In this document: positions 45,324-54,845 of the stretch, in pieces | How positions within the stretch are numbered: the first letter of the stretch is position 1 | How the letters are laid out: each line of letters starts with the position of its first letter | NCBI GenBank assembly: GCA_023422835.1 | Contig: JAFAGI010000025.1 | Coordinates: forward strand, 162,351-226,350 | DNA length: 64,000 nt | Reading direction: 5' to 3' | DNA from: Bacteroidota bacterium | Lineage (GTDB): Bacteria > Bacteroidota > Bacteroidia > Chitinophagales > Chitinophagaceae | Program-made: the position numbers and the translations under genes | Notes under the pieces: generated by a model | What the model saw: only the letters and a program-made list of their open reading frames with translations | What the model was told of the DNA's origin: nothing | Database searches by the model: none

Positions 45324-46460
45324 ATGCAGGACATTTTTAATTCAGACTCCAGGATCATATTGATATATATTGCAGTGTTTATTACAGCGCTCATTATTGT
45401 GTGGCAATCTATTCCCAGCGTTATTTATGTGGCAAAAAGAAAAAGACTGCTTGATAAGCCTACAGGACGAAAGAAGCATGCCAACGTAACGCCCAATCTT
45501 GCAGGCATCGCTATTTTTGCTGCCATGGCTTTTGTGTGTGCGCTGTTTCAGGTAGGCAGGTTTTTACCGGAATGGAACTATATTTTTGCCGGCGCTTTTT
45601 TGTTGTTTGTCACAGGCCTTAAGGACGACCTGGTACCCATGAGCGCGTATAAAAAATTTATGGCCCAGTTTGGAGCTGCCTTTATCATTGTAGTGCTTGC
45701 TGATTTAAGGATAAAAAACCTGCATGGATTTTTGGGCATCTATCACATTCCATATATTGTAAGCGCTGTAATTACTTTTTTGATAATAACCTTTGTAACC
45801 AATGCCTACAACCTTATAGACGGTGTTGACGGGCTGGCCGGCACGCAAGGCTTAATAGGCTTCTTATTCCTGGGCATATTTTTCACTACGCTTGGCGGCA
45901 ACTACGGCCTTTCTATGGTATGCTTTTGTATGGTGGGCGCGCTGATTGGTTTTTTAAGATACAACCTTATTTCTCCGGCCAGGATTTTTATGGGTGATAC
46001 CGGTTCGTTGCAAATTGGCTATCTGCTGTCCATCACAAGCGTTGCTATTATTGATAAATATGAATATGATCCTGTTTTGGCAGGCAGCGGAGGGATTGGC
46101 CTGGCTGTTGCATTACTTTTTATCCCGGCCTTTGATACTTTACGGGTATTCATCACAAGAATCCTTAAAGGCAATTCTCCTTTTGCTGCAGACAGGACAC
46201 ACATTCACCACATTCTTTTAGATACCGGTTTTAAATCTAAACAGATCGTAATCACGCTGGCCATGGTAAAAATATTGTTTATAAGTGTGGCGTTTATTCT
46301 GAAAGATTATAACCCTACGTACACCATATCGCTTTTGTTGTTGATAGCCCTTGTGCTGATGACGATTGCCATGAATGCCAGGAACAAGCATCTTGGACAG
46401 AAGGCGCCGCTGATACCCGTCAATGAAAGGCTCATGAAAAAACTTGACCGGAGATCTTAA
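45324..46460 (+). CDS. WecA/TagO-like glycosyl-1-phosphate transferase (MraY family)
   Basis: Inner-membrane enzyme that loads a sugar-1-phosphate, typically GlcNAc-1-P, onto undecaprenyl phosphate to start polysaccharide synthesis. 378 residues with about 10 membrane helices. Active-site motifs: LKDDLVPMSAYKKF, NAYNLIDGVDGLAG, FMGDTGSLQIGY and the WecA-type RTHIHHILLDTGF. No other polysaccharide genes are adjacent. Sugar specificity is inferred from family only. Confidence 0.92.
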   Translation: MQDIFNSDSRIILIYIAVFITALIIVWQSIPSVIYVAKRKRLLDKPTGRKKHANVTPNLAGIAIFAAMAFVCALFQVGRFLPEWNYIFAGAFLLFVTGLKDDLVPMSAYKKFMAQFGAAFIIVVLADLRIKNLHGFLGIYHIPYIVSAVITFLIITFVTNAYNLIDGVDGLAGTQGLIGFLFLGIFFTTLGGNYGLSMVCFCMVGALIGFLRYNLISPARIFMGDTGSLQIGYLLSITSVAIIDKYEYDPVLAGSGGIGLAVALLFIPAFDTLRVFITRILKGNSPFAADRTHIHHILLDTGFKSKQIVITLAMVKILFISVAFILKDYNPTYTISLLLLIALVLMTIAMNARNKHLGQKAPLIPVNERLMKKLDRRS

Positions 46461-46585
46461 GAAAGGGCCGCGCTCAAAGAGAAGAATGTAAAGCCTAAAT
46501 TTAATACGGCAACTGCAGAACATGCCATGACCGCGACCGAAAAGAAGCCGGAATAAATAAATTTTCCTTAAACTAAATGGTTCTT

Positions 46586-46593
46586 TACTTTTG
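46586..46593 (+). promoter_or_regulatory. -7 element for glyS, 5 nt before the start codon
   Basis: TACTTTTG matching TAnnTTTG. Its closeness to the ATG at 46599 suggests a leaderless or nearly leaderless transcript. Confidence 0.5.
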
Positions 46594-46598
46594 CTGTT

Positions 46599-48041
46599 AT
46601 GAACAAGCAGCAAGAGAATAATTTTCAGGCGATCATTTCTCACGCCAAAGAGTACGGGTTTGTTTTTCCCAGCAGTGAAATTTACGACGGATTAAGCGCA
46701 GTATATGATTACGGCCCTTATGGTTCCGAATTGAAAAAGAACATACGTGATTATTGGTGGAAATCAATGACGCAGTTACAGGACAATATCGTGGGTATCG
46801 ACGCCGCAATTTTTATGCATCCCACCACCTGGAAAGCAAGCGGCCACGTTGATAGCTTCAGCGATCCTTTAATAGACAATAAAGACAGTAAAAAACGCTA
46901 CCGAGTAGATCACCTTATTGAGCAACATGCCGATAAGCTGGAAGCAGCAGGTAAAAAAGAAGAAGCAGGTAAACTGCTGGCAGATATGGATGCGCTGCTC
47001 GCCGAAGAAAACTTCACAGGCCTCAAAGAACTGATAGATACAAATAAAATAAGCTGCACAGTGAGCAATACCTGCAACTGGTCAGACATCCGCCAGTTCA
47101 ACCTGATGTTTGATACACAGCTGGGTGCAGTTTCAGACGAATCCAGCACCATCTATCTCCGCCCGGAAACCGCACAGGGAATTTTTGTAAACTTCCTGAA
47201 CGTACAGAAGACTGCCAGGATGAAGATCCCATTCGGCATAGCTCAGACAGGAAAGGCTTTCAGGAATGAGATCGTAGCAAGGCAGTTCATCTTCCGCATG
47301 CGTGAGTTTGAGCAAATGGAAATGCAGTTCTTCTGCAGGCCCGGCACAGAGCTGGATTGGTATGAACAATGGAAACAGAAACGCCTGGAGTGGCATCAAA
47401 GCCTGGGTATTGCACCGGAAAAATTCCGCTACCACGATCACGTGAAACTGGCGCACTACGCCAATGCTGCCGTGGATATTGAGTATGAGTTCCCGATAGG
47501 ATTTAAAGAAGTGGAAGGGATACATTCCCGTACAGACTACGACCTGAGCCGCCACCAGGAATTTAGCGGAAAGAAGCAAACTTATTTCGACCCGGAAATC
47601 AACAAACACTACATACCGTATGTAGTGGAAACTTCCATAGGCCTGGATCGTGCTTTCCTGATGGTGCTTTCTAACGCGTATACAGAAGAAAAGCTGCAAA
47701 AAGAAGACGGCACTGAAGACAGCCGCGTGGTCTTAAAATTTGCACCCAAAATTGCCCCGGTAAAGCTGGCTATACTTCCTTTGACCAAAAAAGACGGGCT
47801 GCCTGAAATAGCCAAAGATATTCTGGATGAATGCCGCGGGTCTTTTAAATGTTTTTACGAAGAAAAAGATGCAATCGGAAAACGCTACCGTCGCCAGGAT
47901 GCAATAGGCACACCGTTTTGCGTAACGATTGACCATCAGACAAAAGAAGATAATACCGTTACTTTAAGGTATCGAGATTCTATGCAGCAGGAAAGGATAT
48001 TAATCAATGAGCTGAAAGATAGAATATTAAATGAGTTATAA
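46599..48041 (+). CDS. glyS: Glycyl-tRNA synthetase (single-chain dimeric type)
   Basis: Class II synthetase of the alpha2 type, 480 residues. Motif 1/2/3 regions visible: YDYGPYGSELKKNIRDYW, RPETAQGIFVNFLNV with IPFGIAQTGKAFRNEI, and VVETSIGLDRAFLMVL. C-terminal anticodon-binding domain from about 370 (APKIAPVKLAILPL, GKRYRRQDAIGTPFCVTID). Monocistronic; a terminator-like hairpin follows. Confidence 0.97.
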   Translation: MNKQQENNFQAIISHAKEYGFVFPSSEIYDGLSAVYDYGPYGSELKKNIRDYWWKSMTQLQDNIVGIDAAIFMHPTTWKASGHVDSFSDPLIDNKDSKKRYRVDHLIEQHADKLEAAGKKEEAGKLLADMDALLAEENFTGLKELIDTNKISCTVSNTCNWSDIRQFNLMFDTQLGAVSDESSTIYLRPETAQGIFVNFLNVQKTARMKIPFGIAQTGKAFRNEIVARQFIFRMREFEQMEMQFFCRPGTELDWYEQWKQKRLEWHQSLGIAPEKFRYHDHVKLAHYANAAVDIEYEFPIGFKEVEGIHSRTDYDLSRHQEFSGKKQTYFDPEINKHYIPYVVETSIGLDRAFLMVLSNAYTEEKLQKEDGTEDSRVVLKFAPKIAPVKLAILPLTKKDGLPEIAKDILDECRGSFKCFYEEKDAIGKRYRRQDAIGTPFCVTIDHQTKEDNTVTLRYRDSMQQERILINELKDRILNEL

Positions 48042-48054
48042 TTTACGATAAATT

Positions 48055-48618
48055 TCAAACGGCGTTCTCGGAAAAAGAGGACGTCGTTTTTTTATGCGCG
48101 CTCAATAAATACATGCCTCCGAACAACAGTGCAGAGAAAAATAAAGTAGAAGCTAACTGCCACGGAAAATAGAAAGGCAGGCCGTCTACGTAAGTCTGCA
48201 TTAAGCCGGCAAAATTCTTCGGCCTCGCAAGCCCGCCTCCGCTGAGCCACACCGAAAAATTGGATAAAAGAAAAAAGGCAGTTGGCGCTGCGAGCGAAGC
48301 CAGACCTATGTTTACGACATTATTTTTGTCAATGATAAAGCCGATGCAGGTGATCATTACAAACAATATGTAATTTACAAGCTGCCCGGGATAAAATCCG
48401 CTGCCGTCAATTAATTGCCATAAAACATCTGAAAAGAATAATGCCAGCAGGGGAAGAAGGAATGCCAAGCCTTTATTGTTTTTGAATATGCTGCCTGAAA
48501 AAAGCGCAATGGAGAAAATAGGTGTAATACCCCAAACGCCTTCCCACCTGGGCATGATACGAAACAATGCAACGGCTAAGGCAGTTAAAGCTATGGTTAA
48601 AATAATTTTCCTGTTCAT
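48055..48618 (-). CDS. DUF6580-like integral membrane protein
   Basis: 187 residues with five or six membrane helices. Start MNRKIILTIALTALAVALFRIMP, then GVWGITPIFSIALFSGSIF and LPLLALFFSDVLWQLI, as in the DUF6580 family. Function unproven. Size and helix number resemble ECF-transporter substrate-binding subunits. The next gene on the same strand is a cobalamin adenosyltransferase, so a corrinoid or vitamin link is possible (inference). About 420 bp of repeat-like DNA separates them. Confidence 0.75.
   Translation of the reverse strand: MNRKIILTIALTALAVALFRIMPRWEGVWGITPIFSIALFSGSIFKNNKGLAFLLPLLALFFSDVLWQLIDGSGFYPGQLVNYILFVMITCIGFIIDKNNVVNIGLASLAAPTAFFLLSNFSVWLSGGGLARPKNFAGLMQTYVDGLPFYFPWQLASTLFFSALLFGGMYLLSAHKKTTSSFSENAV
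48058..48093 (+). terminator. Intrinsic terminator of glyS
   Basis: AACGGCGTTCTC pairs with GAGGACGTCGTT (two G-U pairs) and is followed by a T run. It overlaps the last codons of the convergent DUF6580-like gene. Confidence 0.7.
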
Positions 48619-49037
48619 AAGGCAAATTTATAATTTTTTGCTTTACCGCTCAATAATTAAAACGGAGATTGCAAATGCAGCGCAACCTAAGGCCTCTGGC
48701 GCACATTGTGTAAACCTTGTGTGCCTTGCGGTTTAGGTTATTTTTATTTAACCACTATGTACAAGTACCGCTCAAAATTCCAAACGTAAAACCTCAACAA
48801 GCAGGGTAGTATAATTTCTTTGCGGCTTAGTGAATAACATCTGCGTTGTTTGCGTGAAACATCGGGATTGCTTTGCTCCGTCTGAAGGACTCCGGAACCG
48901 CAGGAGTTACTTGCTCGCAAAACAAATAAATATCAAACAGCGCATCCAGAGAAAGCCTTCCTGCCTTCGCGCCTTGGTGGGATTTGTGTTTTAGATTTTC
49001 TCACCACAATTTTCTGCAAACGCATGACGCGGATTAC
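48619..49037. repeat. Eroded AACCACAAAGG-type intergenic repeats
   Basis: Read on the minus strand, pieces such as AACCGCAAGGCACACAAGG (near 48718-48737) and CACCAAGGCGCGAAGGCAGG (near 48960-48980) match the ACACAAAGG/CACCAAGG intergenic sequences common in Bacteroidota. A plus-strand piece at about 48818-48866 (TTTGCGGCTTAGTGAA, TGCGTTGTTTGCGTGAAAC) belongs to the same style. No gene or riboswitch core recognised. Confidence 0.45.
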
Positions 49038-49574
49038 CTATCTCGTTTTCCAAACTACTTCTTCCACATGTTGCATTTTGGCTACGAACCTTGCCAACAC
49101 AAATAAATAATCCGATAAGCGATTAATATATTGCAATAAAACAGGCGGCAGCTTCTGTAGCTCATCACATGCCACTATAGCCCGCTCGGCACGCCGGCAG
49201 ACAGCTCTTGCCACATGAATGCTGCAAACCGCCTCACTTCCTCCCGGTAAAATAAAATTTCTTAAAGGCGTTAATTGAGCTTCCATAGCATCAATAGATT
49301 TTTCCAGTTCCTCCACATGTTGTACCGTTATGTGCAGGCTATCGTTATTCTTTGCACCTGCAATAATAGCACCCATCACAAAAACCGTTGACTGCACCTG
49401 TTGCAATTTTTCAACGATCTGCTGATCGCCCAGCCTGCTGCAAGCCGCACCGATAAAAGCATTCAGCTCATCCAGTTCACCGCATGCATGGATTGGAAGT
49501 GCAGATTTTGAAATGCCTGAACCTCCGTATAAGCTGGTCTGTCCCGCATCGCCTTTTTTAGTGTAAATTTGCAT
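49038..49574 (-). CDS. Cob(I)alamin adenosyltransferase, PduO type
   Basis: Attaches the adenosyl group of ATP to cob(I)alamin, making coenzyme B12. The start is set at ATG 49572-49574 (MQIYTKKGDAGQTSLYGGSG: the ATP-binding N-terminus). A start eight codons upstream would overlap a TATGTTTG -7 element (49596-49603). Conserved GELDELNAFIG, LPGGSEAVCSIHVARAVCRRAER and NRLSDYLFVLAR are all present. 178 residues. Confidence 0.93.
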   Translation of the reverse strand: MQIYTKKGDAGQTSLYGGSGISKSALPIHACGELDELNAFIGAACSRLGDQQIVEKLQQVQSTVFVMGAIIAGAKNNDSLHITVQHVEELEKSIDAMEAQLTPLRNFILPGGSEAVCSIHVARAVCRRAERAIVACDELQKLPPVLLQYINRLSDYLFVLARFVAKMQHVEEVVWKTR

Positions 49575-49595
49575 GGCTGAATATTTTAACTGGTG

Positions 49596-49603
49596 CAAAC
49601 ATA
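49596..49603 (-). promoter_or_regulatory. -7 element for the cobalamin adenosyltransferase gene
   Basis: TATGTTTG on the minus strand, 21 bp before the chosen ATG; it decides against the longer frame. Confidence 0.5.
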
Positions 49604-49636
49604 GCTATAATCAACTATCTATCCCGCTTAATTAAT

Positions 49637-49948
49637 ATGGAACGCATAGAAAAATTAAAATCTTTTTTGCAGGAAAGCCCCGGCGACAGCTTCCTGAAAC
49701 ACGCACTGGCACTGGAATACATTAAGGCAGGCAATGATGAAGAAGCACAACAATTACTGGAAAGCTTATTGCACAACAACCCGGCGTATGTAGGATCTTA
49801 TTATCACCTGGGACAATTGCTGGAACGTAAAAAAATGGATCAGCAAGCGCTGCAATGCTACAAAACAGGTATGGAACAAGCTAAAAAAGCAGGCGAACAA
49901 CGTAATTACAACGAGCTCAAAAGCGCCTGTGAAGAACTTGAAATGTAG
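49637..49948 (+). CDS. Small TPR-repeat protein
   Basis: 103 residues made of about two and a half TPR units (SFLKHALALEYIKAGNDEEA, VGSYYHLGQLLERKKMDQQA). Cytoplasmic; no signal peptide. Partner unknown. It is followed by purC after 56 bp. Confidence 0.8.
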   Translation: MERIEKLKSFLQESPGDSFLKHALALEYIKAGNDEEAQQLLESLLHNNPAYVGSYYHLGQLLERKKMDQQALQCYKTGMEQAKKAGEQRNYNELKSACEELEM

Positions 49949-50004
49949 CAAAGCGCTGTAATATTTTCGCAGGGTGTTTTTTTGAAATTGTTTAACTTCG
50001 CCGC

Positions 50005-50931
50005 ATGCAACAATTTCATTTCTCAGACCAGACAGCATTCTACAGAGGCAAGGTCCGCGATGTATACTCCATTGGCCAAGACAAGCTTGTAATGATTGCC
50101 AGCAACCGCATTTCGGCTTTTGACGTGATATTGCCTAAGCCCATCCCCTACAAAGGACAGGTGCTGAATCAAATTGCGGCTTACATGCTGAAAGCTACAG
50201 AGGATGTGTGCCCCAACTGGCTTATTGCAACGCCTGCGCCCAATGCAGCTTTCGGCAGAAGATGTGAGGCTTTTAGGATAGAAATGGTTGTGCGCGGCAA
50301 CCTCACCGGCCATGCATGGCGCACCTACAGCAGCGGTAAACGCGAACTTTGCGGCGTACCAATGCCCGAAGGCATGAAAGAGAATGATTATTTCCCACAA
50401 CCCATCATCACGCCCAGCACAAAAGCAGCCGAAGGGCATGATGAAGATATTTCTGAGCAGGAGATCATATCCAGCGGGCTGGCTACTGCAGCAGAGTGGG
50501 ATACGCTGAAAAAATATACCCTGGCTCTTTTCGAAAGAGGCAAAGAAATTGCTGTAAAGCAGGGGTTGATACTGGTAGATACAAAATATGAATTTGGCAA
50601 GATCGGCGATGAAATTGTGCTGATGGATGAGATACACACGCCCGATAGCTCAAGGTATTTTTATGCAGATGGCTTCGAAGAAAGGCAGCAAAAAGGCGAA
50701 AGGCAGAAACAGCTTTCCAAAGAGTTTGTGCGGGAATGGCTTATAGAAAATAATTTTATGGGTAAGGAAGGACAGGCCGTGCCGGAAATGTCTGAAGACT
50801 GGATAAACACAATATCACAGCGGTATATTGAGTTGTACGAAAAAGTGATCGGTAAAAAATTTATACCCGAGAACTGGAGTGAGGAAGCTACCCATATAGC
50901 CATTGAAAAAGCCATTGAATCTCACCGATAA
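50005..50931 (+). CDS. purC: Phosphoribosylaminoimidazole-succinocarboxamide synthase
   Basis: SAICAR synthetase of purine synthesis. 308 residues, the longer eukaryote-like form. Motifs: [29 protein letters not shown] at the N-terminus (first segment YRGKVRDVY), [37 protein letters not shown] and [21 protein letters not shown] element (one mismatch to TAnnTTTG) ends 4 nt before the ATG. Confidence 0.96.
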   Translation: MQQFHFSDQTAFYRGKVRDVYSIGQDKLVMIASNRISAFDVILPKPIPYKGQVLNQIAAYMLKATEDVCPNWLIATPAPNAAFGRRCEAFRIEMVVRGNLTGHAWRTYSSGKRELCGVPMPEGMKENDYFPQPIITPSTKAAEGHDEDISEQEIISSGLATAAEWDTLKKYTLALFERGKEIAVKQGLILVDTKYEFGKIGDEIVLMDEIHTPDSSRYFYADGFEERQQKGERQKQLSKEFVREWLIENNFMGKEGQAVPEMSEDWINTISQRYIELYEKVIGKKFIPENWSEEATHIAIEKAIESHR

Positions 50932-50958
50932 ATAAATTCACTACCCGGAGATATATTT

Positions 50959-51603
50959 ATGGATACGCTTTTCCCTTCTTTCGGCTACCTTGTCTGGATC
51001 GTCATCTGCTCCATCATATTACTGGTAATTGCAGCAGCAGTATTACTGCTGATCAGGAAGCTCTTCTTCCCTTCAAAGGGTGCCAAAACAGCCCTGATCC
51101 TGCCCGTACAAGGCAAAACGCCCCGCTTTGGCAATAACTGTTTCTTTGCTCCAAACGCAACAATAGCAGGCGACGTGGTAACCGGCAACGAATGTACATT
51201 CTGGTTCAACAGTGTGGTACGCGGCGATGTTAATTTTATTAAACTTGGCAACAGGGTAAATGTGCAGGACGGTGCCATTATTCATTGCACTTACCAGAAA
51301 AGCCCTACAGTTATTGGCAGCAATGTTTCCATTGGCCACAATGCTATTGTGCATGGCTGCACAGTGCACGACAATGTGCTGATTGGCATGGGCGCCATCG
51401 TGATGGACAGGTGTATCATTCACTCAAACACCATCATTGCAGCGGGTGCAGTTGTTACCGAAGATACGGTAGTAGAAGCAGGCGCTATTTATGCCGGCAT
51501 TCCCGCCAGAAAGGTAAAAGAGCTGGGCGATTCTTACATGAAAGATTCCATACTGCGTATTGCTGATAATTACGTACAGTATGCAAGCTGGTTTCAGCAG
51601 TAG
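50959..51603 (+). CDS. Gamma-carbonic-anhydrase-like hexapeptide protein with membrane anchor
   Basis: Left-handed beta-helix protein. The domain from about residue 48 carries all three metal His of the gamma-CA family (AIIHCTY, IGHNAIVHGC) plus FWFNSVVRGD and IYAGIPARKVKEL. Unusually, residues about 8-38 form a strong hydrophobic helix (LVWIVICSIILLVIAAAVLLLI), so it may be membrane-anchored. Activity as carbonic anhydrase is not assured for this broad family. It follows purC by 27 bp. Confidence 0.85.
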   Translation: MDTLFPSFGYLVWIVICSIILLVIAAAVLLLIRKLFFPSKGAKTALILPVQGKTPRFGNNCFFAPNATIAGDVVTGNECTFWFNSVVRGDVNFIKLGNRVNVQDGAIIHCTYQKSPTVIGSNVSIGHNAIVHGCTVHDNVLIGMGAIVMDRCIIHSNTIIAAGAVVTEDTVVEAGAIYAGIPARKVKELGDSYMKDSILRIADNYVQYASWFQQ

Positions 51604-51609
51604 CAGCAA

Positions 51610-52080
51610 CTATTTCCCGCGCAGATTTTTTAATACATTTTTGACCTGGTCTGCTGCAAAACCCTTCTGCATCATATACCTTATGGTTTTTGTTTCGCGG
51701 ATAATGTACTGTTCGTTTTTTAGCGCATTCCACTTCTCGTATGCGAGTTTTTCCTGGCACCTGGCGTATTCATCTTCATCAATTTCGCGCATGGCCACTT
51801 TAATGTTGTAAGGGCTTACAGACCTTGCTTTCAACTCATGAAGAATTTTATTTTTTCCCCATTTTTTCTGGCGAAATTTACTGCCGGCAAAGATCCTGGC
51901 AAATCGTTCTTCGTTAAGGTAGTCTTCACTGATCAGTTCAGATAAAATCTCTTCCACATCCTCTTTACGCAACCCGAATTCATATAATTTATTTTTAACT
52001 TCCTGGTGGCTTCTTTCCTGGTAAGCGCAATAATATTTTATTTTTTGGCGTGCCTGTAGTGGTGTCAAGCGCTGCTGCAT
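51610..52080 (-). CDS. recX: Regulatory protein RecX
   Basis: Inhibits RecA filaments. 156 residues with three-helix repeats: ARQKIKYYCAYQERSHQEVK, LISEDYLNEERFARIFAGSKFRQKKWG, and IRETKTIRYMMQKGFAADQVK. Converges on the gamma-CA gene with 6 bp between stop codons. No recA adjacent. Confidence 0.92.
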   Translation of the reverse strand: MQQRLTPLQARQKIKYYCAYQERSHQEVKNKLYEFGLRKEDVEEILSELISEDYLNEERFARIFAGSKFRQKKWGKNKILHELKARSVSPYNIKVAMREIDEDEYARCQEKLAYEKWNALKNEQYIIRETKTIRYMMQKGFAADQVKNVLKNLRGK

Positions 52081-52136
52081 AGAATTAACGTTGATTCTGA
52101 AAACAATTGTCTGTATACATTTTAAGCATTAATGCG

Positions 52137-52144
52137 TAAATTTG
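52137..52144 (+). promoter_or_regulatory. -7 element for the GH20 gene
   Basis: TAAATTTG matching TAnnTTTG, 26 bp before the ATG at 52171. It overlaps the upstream in-frame start at 52132, which is therefore unlikely. Confidence 0.5.
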
Positions 52145-52170
52145 ATGCTTATCAATCAACACATACCGTC

Positions 52171-54471
52171 ATGCATAAAACCCTTTTCAAAGTTGCAACT
52201 TTTTTAATTATTTTTTCCACATTTATTGTTAGTCATGTATCTGCACAATCTCCGGCGGCCCGCTATCCTCTCATCCCTTATCCGCAGGAGTTAAAGGCAA
52301 GAGAAGGGAGTTTTATAATCAACCATCAAACCGGCATCATAGCCGATGCCGCTGTTTTAGAAAATGAAATAACACAACTGAAAGAGCTCTTTCCGGCTAT
52401 GTCTTTACCGGGTAATAAAGCAAAAGCAGGAAACAGCATTCATCTGCAGTTAGATGCAGCGTTTGAGTATGATGAAGGCTATACATTAGATATTACCGCA
52501 AAAAAAATTATACTCAAAGCAAAAACGCAAACAGGAATTTTCAGAGGCATAGAAACACTCAGGCAGCTTGCTCCTTCAGGCATTGAAAGCAATAAAAACC
52601 TTAGAACTGTGGCTATACCTGCTGTTTATATAAAAGACTTCCCTGTGTACCATTACCGCGGCATGCACCTGGATGTGTCCAGGCATTTCTTTACACTGGA
52701 TTACTTAAAAAAGTTTATCGACAGGCTGGCATTGTATAAATTCAACAAATTTCATTTGCACCTGACTGACGACCAGGGCTGGAGAATTGAAATAAAAAAG
52801 TACCCGTTGCTCACTGAAAAAGGCGCCTGGCGCAAACTCAACAGCCAGGACCGCGATTGCATACAACGCGCTAAGGAAACCGGCAATCAGGATATGGAAC
52901 TTGATCCGCGATTGCTAAAAGTGGTAAACGGCGATACTATCTATGGCGGCTTCTACACACAGCAGCAAATGAAAAGCATTGTACAATATGCAAAGGAGCG
53001 GCACATTGATATTATTCCCGAAATAGATATGCCCGGCCATATGAATATTGCGGTACAGCTTTACCCGCACCTGGCATGTGGTGATACTGAATGGAAGCCG
53101 GGTGGGTTTTCTGTGCCTCTTTGCCCCTGCAACGAGCAGACATTTGAATTCGCTGAGAATGTGTACAAAGAAATTTTCGAAATATTCCCATATGAATTTG
53201 TGCATTTAGGCGCCGATGAAGTGAATAAAGACAGCTGGAAAAAAGCTGCAGCCTGCCGGGTGCTGATGGACAAAGAAATCCTGAAAGACGTGGATGAATT
53301 GCAGAGCTATTTTGTGCACAGGATGGAGAAATTTTTCAATGCAAACGGCAGGAAGCTTATCGGCTGGGATGAGATACTGGAAGGCGGTGTAAACCCTACA
53401 GCATATGTTATGTACTGGCGGTCGTGGGTGCCGAAAGCGCCTGTGGAAGCTGCGAAAAATGGCAACCGCGTGATTATGACCCCGGGAAACCCGCTTTACT
53501 TTGATGCTATTCCAGATAAAAATTCATTGTACAATGTATATCATTTCAACCCTGTACCTAAGGGGCTGACTGAACAGGAAGCCACAAATATCATAGGTGT
53601 GCAGGCCAATATCTGGACAGAATGGATACCATCGGAAGCGCGCCTGGAATATATGTCTTTACCGCGCCAGCTCGCACTTTCAGAAGTGGTATGGACGCAT
53701 AGGCAAAACTGGAAAGACTTTCGCAACAGGCTGGCGCACCAGCAAAAAAGACTGGAAACGATGGGCACAAAATACCGCCTGCCTGATATTGAAGGCCTGC
53801 TGGAAGACAATGTTTTTACAAAATCAACCGTGCTGAATATAAAACCACCGGCAGCTGACCTTACCCTGCGCTATACAATTGATGGTAGCCTTCCACACAA
53901 TAAATCTGCGGTGCTTAACAAGCCTGTTGTTATTACAAAGCCTGTTACCTACACCATTGCTGCGTTTACAAAGGATGGACTGAGAGGCGATATTTATAAA
54001 GCTGCTTATCGCCAGCAGGATCCCATAGCTTCACTAACCGAAAGGGCAGGCAAAGGCATTGCTGTAAAAATGTATAAATCGGTATTGAAGAAAGTGGCAG
54101 AAATGGATGCGAAAGAGCCCGATGCCGCCTGGATGCAGGATGATATATCCGTGATAGCATCTAAAGTAAAAGGTACAGATGTATTCGGTCTGCAATTTAA
54201 CGGCTACATCCACGTACCTGCTGACGGCATTTATTCTTTCTTCCTGACTTCAGATGACGGCTCTGTTTTAAAAATTGCTGACCAGGTAGTGGTTGATAAC
54301 GATGGATTACACTCGCCTATTGAAAAAAGCGGGCAAATTGTTTTGAAAAAAGGTTACCATAAATTTGAACTCAGGTTTATTGAAGGAGGGGGCGGCTATA
54401 CGCTTGACCTGCAGATGAAAGCTCCGGGCGATAAAGAAAGACGGCCGGTGCCGGTTGCCTGGCTCAAATAA
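52171..54471 (+). CDS. Beta-N-acetylhexosaminidase, GH20, with PA14-like C-terminus
   Basis: Exported hydrolase releasing terminal GlcNAc/GalNAc from glycans, chitin fragments or glycoproteins. The start at 52171 gives a signal peptide (HKTLFKVATFLIIFSTF ... VSAQ). Order: GH20b-type N-domain (about 25-155), GH20 TIM barrel (about 160-500) with catalytic Asp-Glu D349-E350 in HLGADEVNKDSW and the substrate motif RGMHLDVSRHFF, then a chitobiase-type C-terminal domain (about 545-620, LRYTIDGSLPHNKSA). Last is a PA14-like carbohydrate-binding domain (about 665-765, GIYSFFLTSDDGSVLKI). About 766 residues. The only clear glycosidase in the window and not in a SusC/SusD operon. Confidence 0.94.
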   Translation: MHKTLFKVATFLIIFSTFIVSHVSAQSPAARYPLIPYPQELKAREGSFIINHQTGIIADAAVLENEITQLKELFPAMSLPGNKAKAGNSIHLQLDAAFEYDEGYTLDITAKKIILKAKTQTGIFRGIETLRQLAPSGIESNKNLRTVAIPAVYIKDFPVYHYRGMHLDVSRHFFTLDYLKKFIDRLALYKFNKFHLHLTDDQGWRIEIKKYPLLTEKGAWRKLNSQDRDCIQRAKETGNQDMELDPRLLKVVNGDTIYGGFYTQQQMKSIVQYAKERHIDIIPEIDMPGHMNIAVQLYPHLACGDTEWKPGGFSVPLCPCNEQTFEFAENVYKEIFEIFPYEFVHLGADEVNKDSWKKAAACRVLMDKEILKDVDELQSYFVHRMEKFFNANGRKLIGWDEILEGGVNPTAYVMYWRSWVPKAPVEAAKNGNRVIMTPGNPLYFDAIPDKNSLYNVYHFNPVPKGLTEQEATNIIGVQANIWTEWIPSEARLEYMSLPRQLALSEVVWTHRQNWKDFRNRLAHQQKRLETMGTKYRLPDIEGLLEDNVFTKSTVLNIKPPAADLTLRYTIDGSLPHNKSAVLNKPVVITKPVTYTIAAFTKDGLRGDIYKAAYRQQDPIASLTERAGKGIAVKMYKSVLKKVAEMDAKEPDAAWMQDDISVIASKVKGTDVFGLQFNGYIHVPADGIYSFFLTSDDGSVLKIADQVVVDNDGLHSPIEKSGQIVLKKGYHKFELRFIEGGGGYTLDLQMKAPGDKERRPVPVAWLK

Positions 54472-54489
54472 GTTTTTAAAATATTGAAT

Positions 54490-54521
54490 AATGCGTGGCA
54501 CGGCAGTCACGCATTTTTTTT
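54490..54521 (+). terminator. Intrinsic terminator of the GH20 gene
   Basis: AATGCGTG and CACGCATT pair around a 10-nt loop, followed by eight T. Confidence 0.85.
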
Positions 54522-54585
54522 GCTATAAATATTCATCCTGATTTAGCCCTTTGTCCAATCTTCAATTTGTCTAAAAGAATATTTT

Positions 54586-54825
54586 TCACAAATTCCCGTC
54601 ATCCTTCAACTCTTTAAAGAATTCATCCGCCGACTGATCAGTCATGAAAGCTCCAAATAAAGCCTTCCAGGAATTGTCCTTTGTTTGTTGGCGGATTTTC
54701 ATTGAATAAGACAGCCGGGCTATTAGTTCTAATTTATTATCAGAGCTTAAACTATCACCTTTCACCACTTTATCATTACATACAAAACGGAAGGCCGCTA
54801 ACCGGCAGCCTTCGTTATTATCCAT
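54586..54825 (-). CDS. Hypothetical small protein
   Basis: 79 codons. The second half looks like real protein (LIARLSYSMKIRQQ ... DQSADEFFKELKDDGNL, amphipathic and charged). The first half contains two Cys. No domain recognised. It lies 20 bp downstream of the L,D-transpeptidase-like gene on the same strand, so it could be the second gene of that operon. Confidence 0.45.
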   Translation of the reverse strand: MDNNEGCRLAAFRFVCNDKVVKGDSLSSDNKLELIARLSYSMKIRQQTKDNSWKALFGAFMTDQSADEFFKELKDDGNL

Positions 54826-54845
54826 CTTAAAAACAACAATTGTCT

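Noticed and set aside
48619..49037. Cobalamin riboswitch near the adenosyltransferase
   Set aside because: No B12-box-like core seen, and the interval lies downstream of that gene, not upstream.
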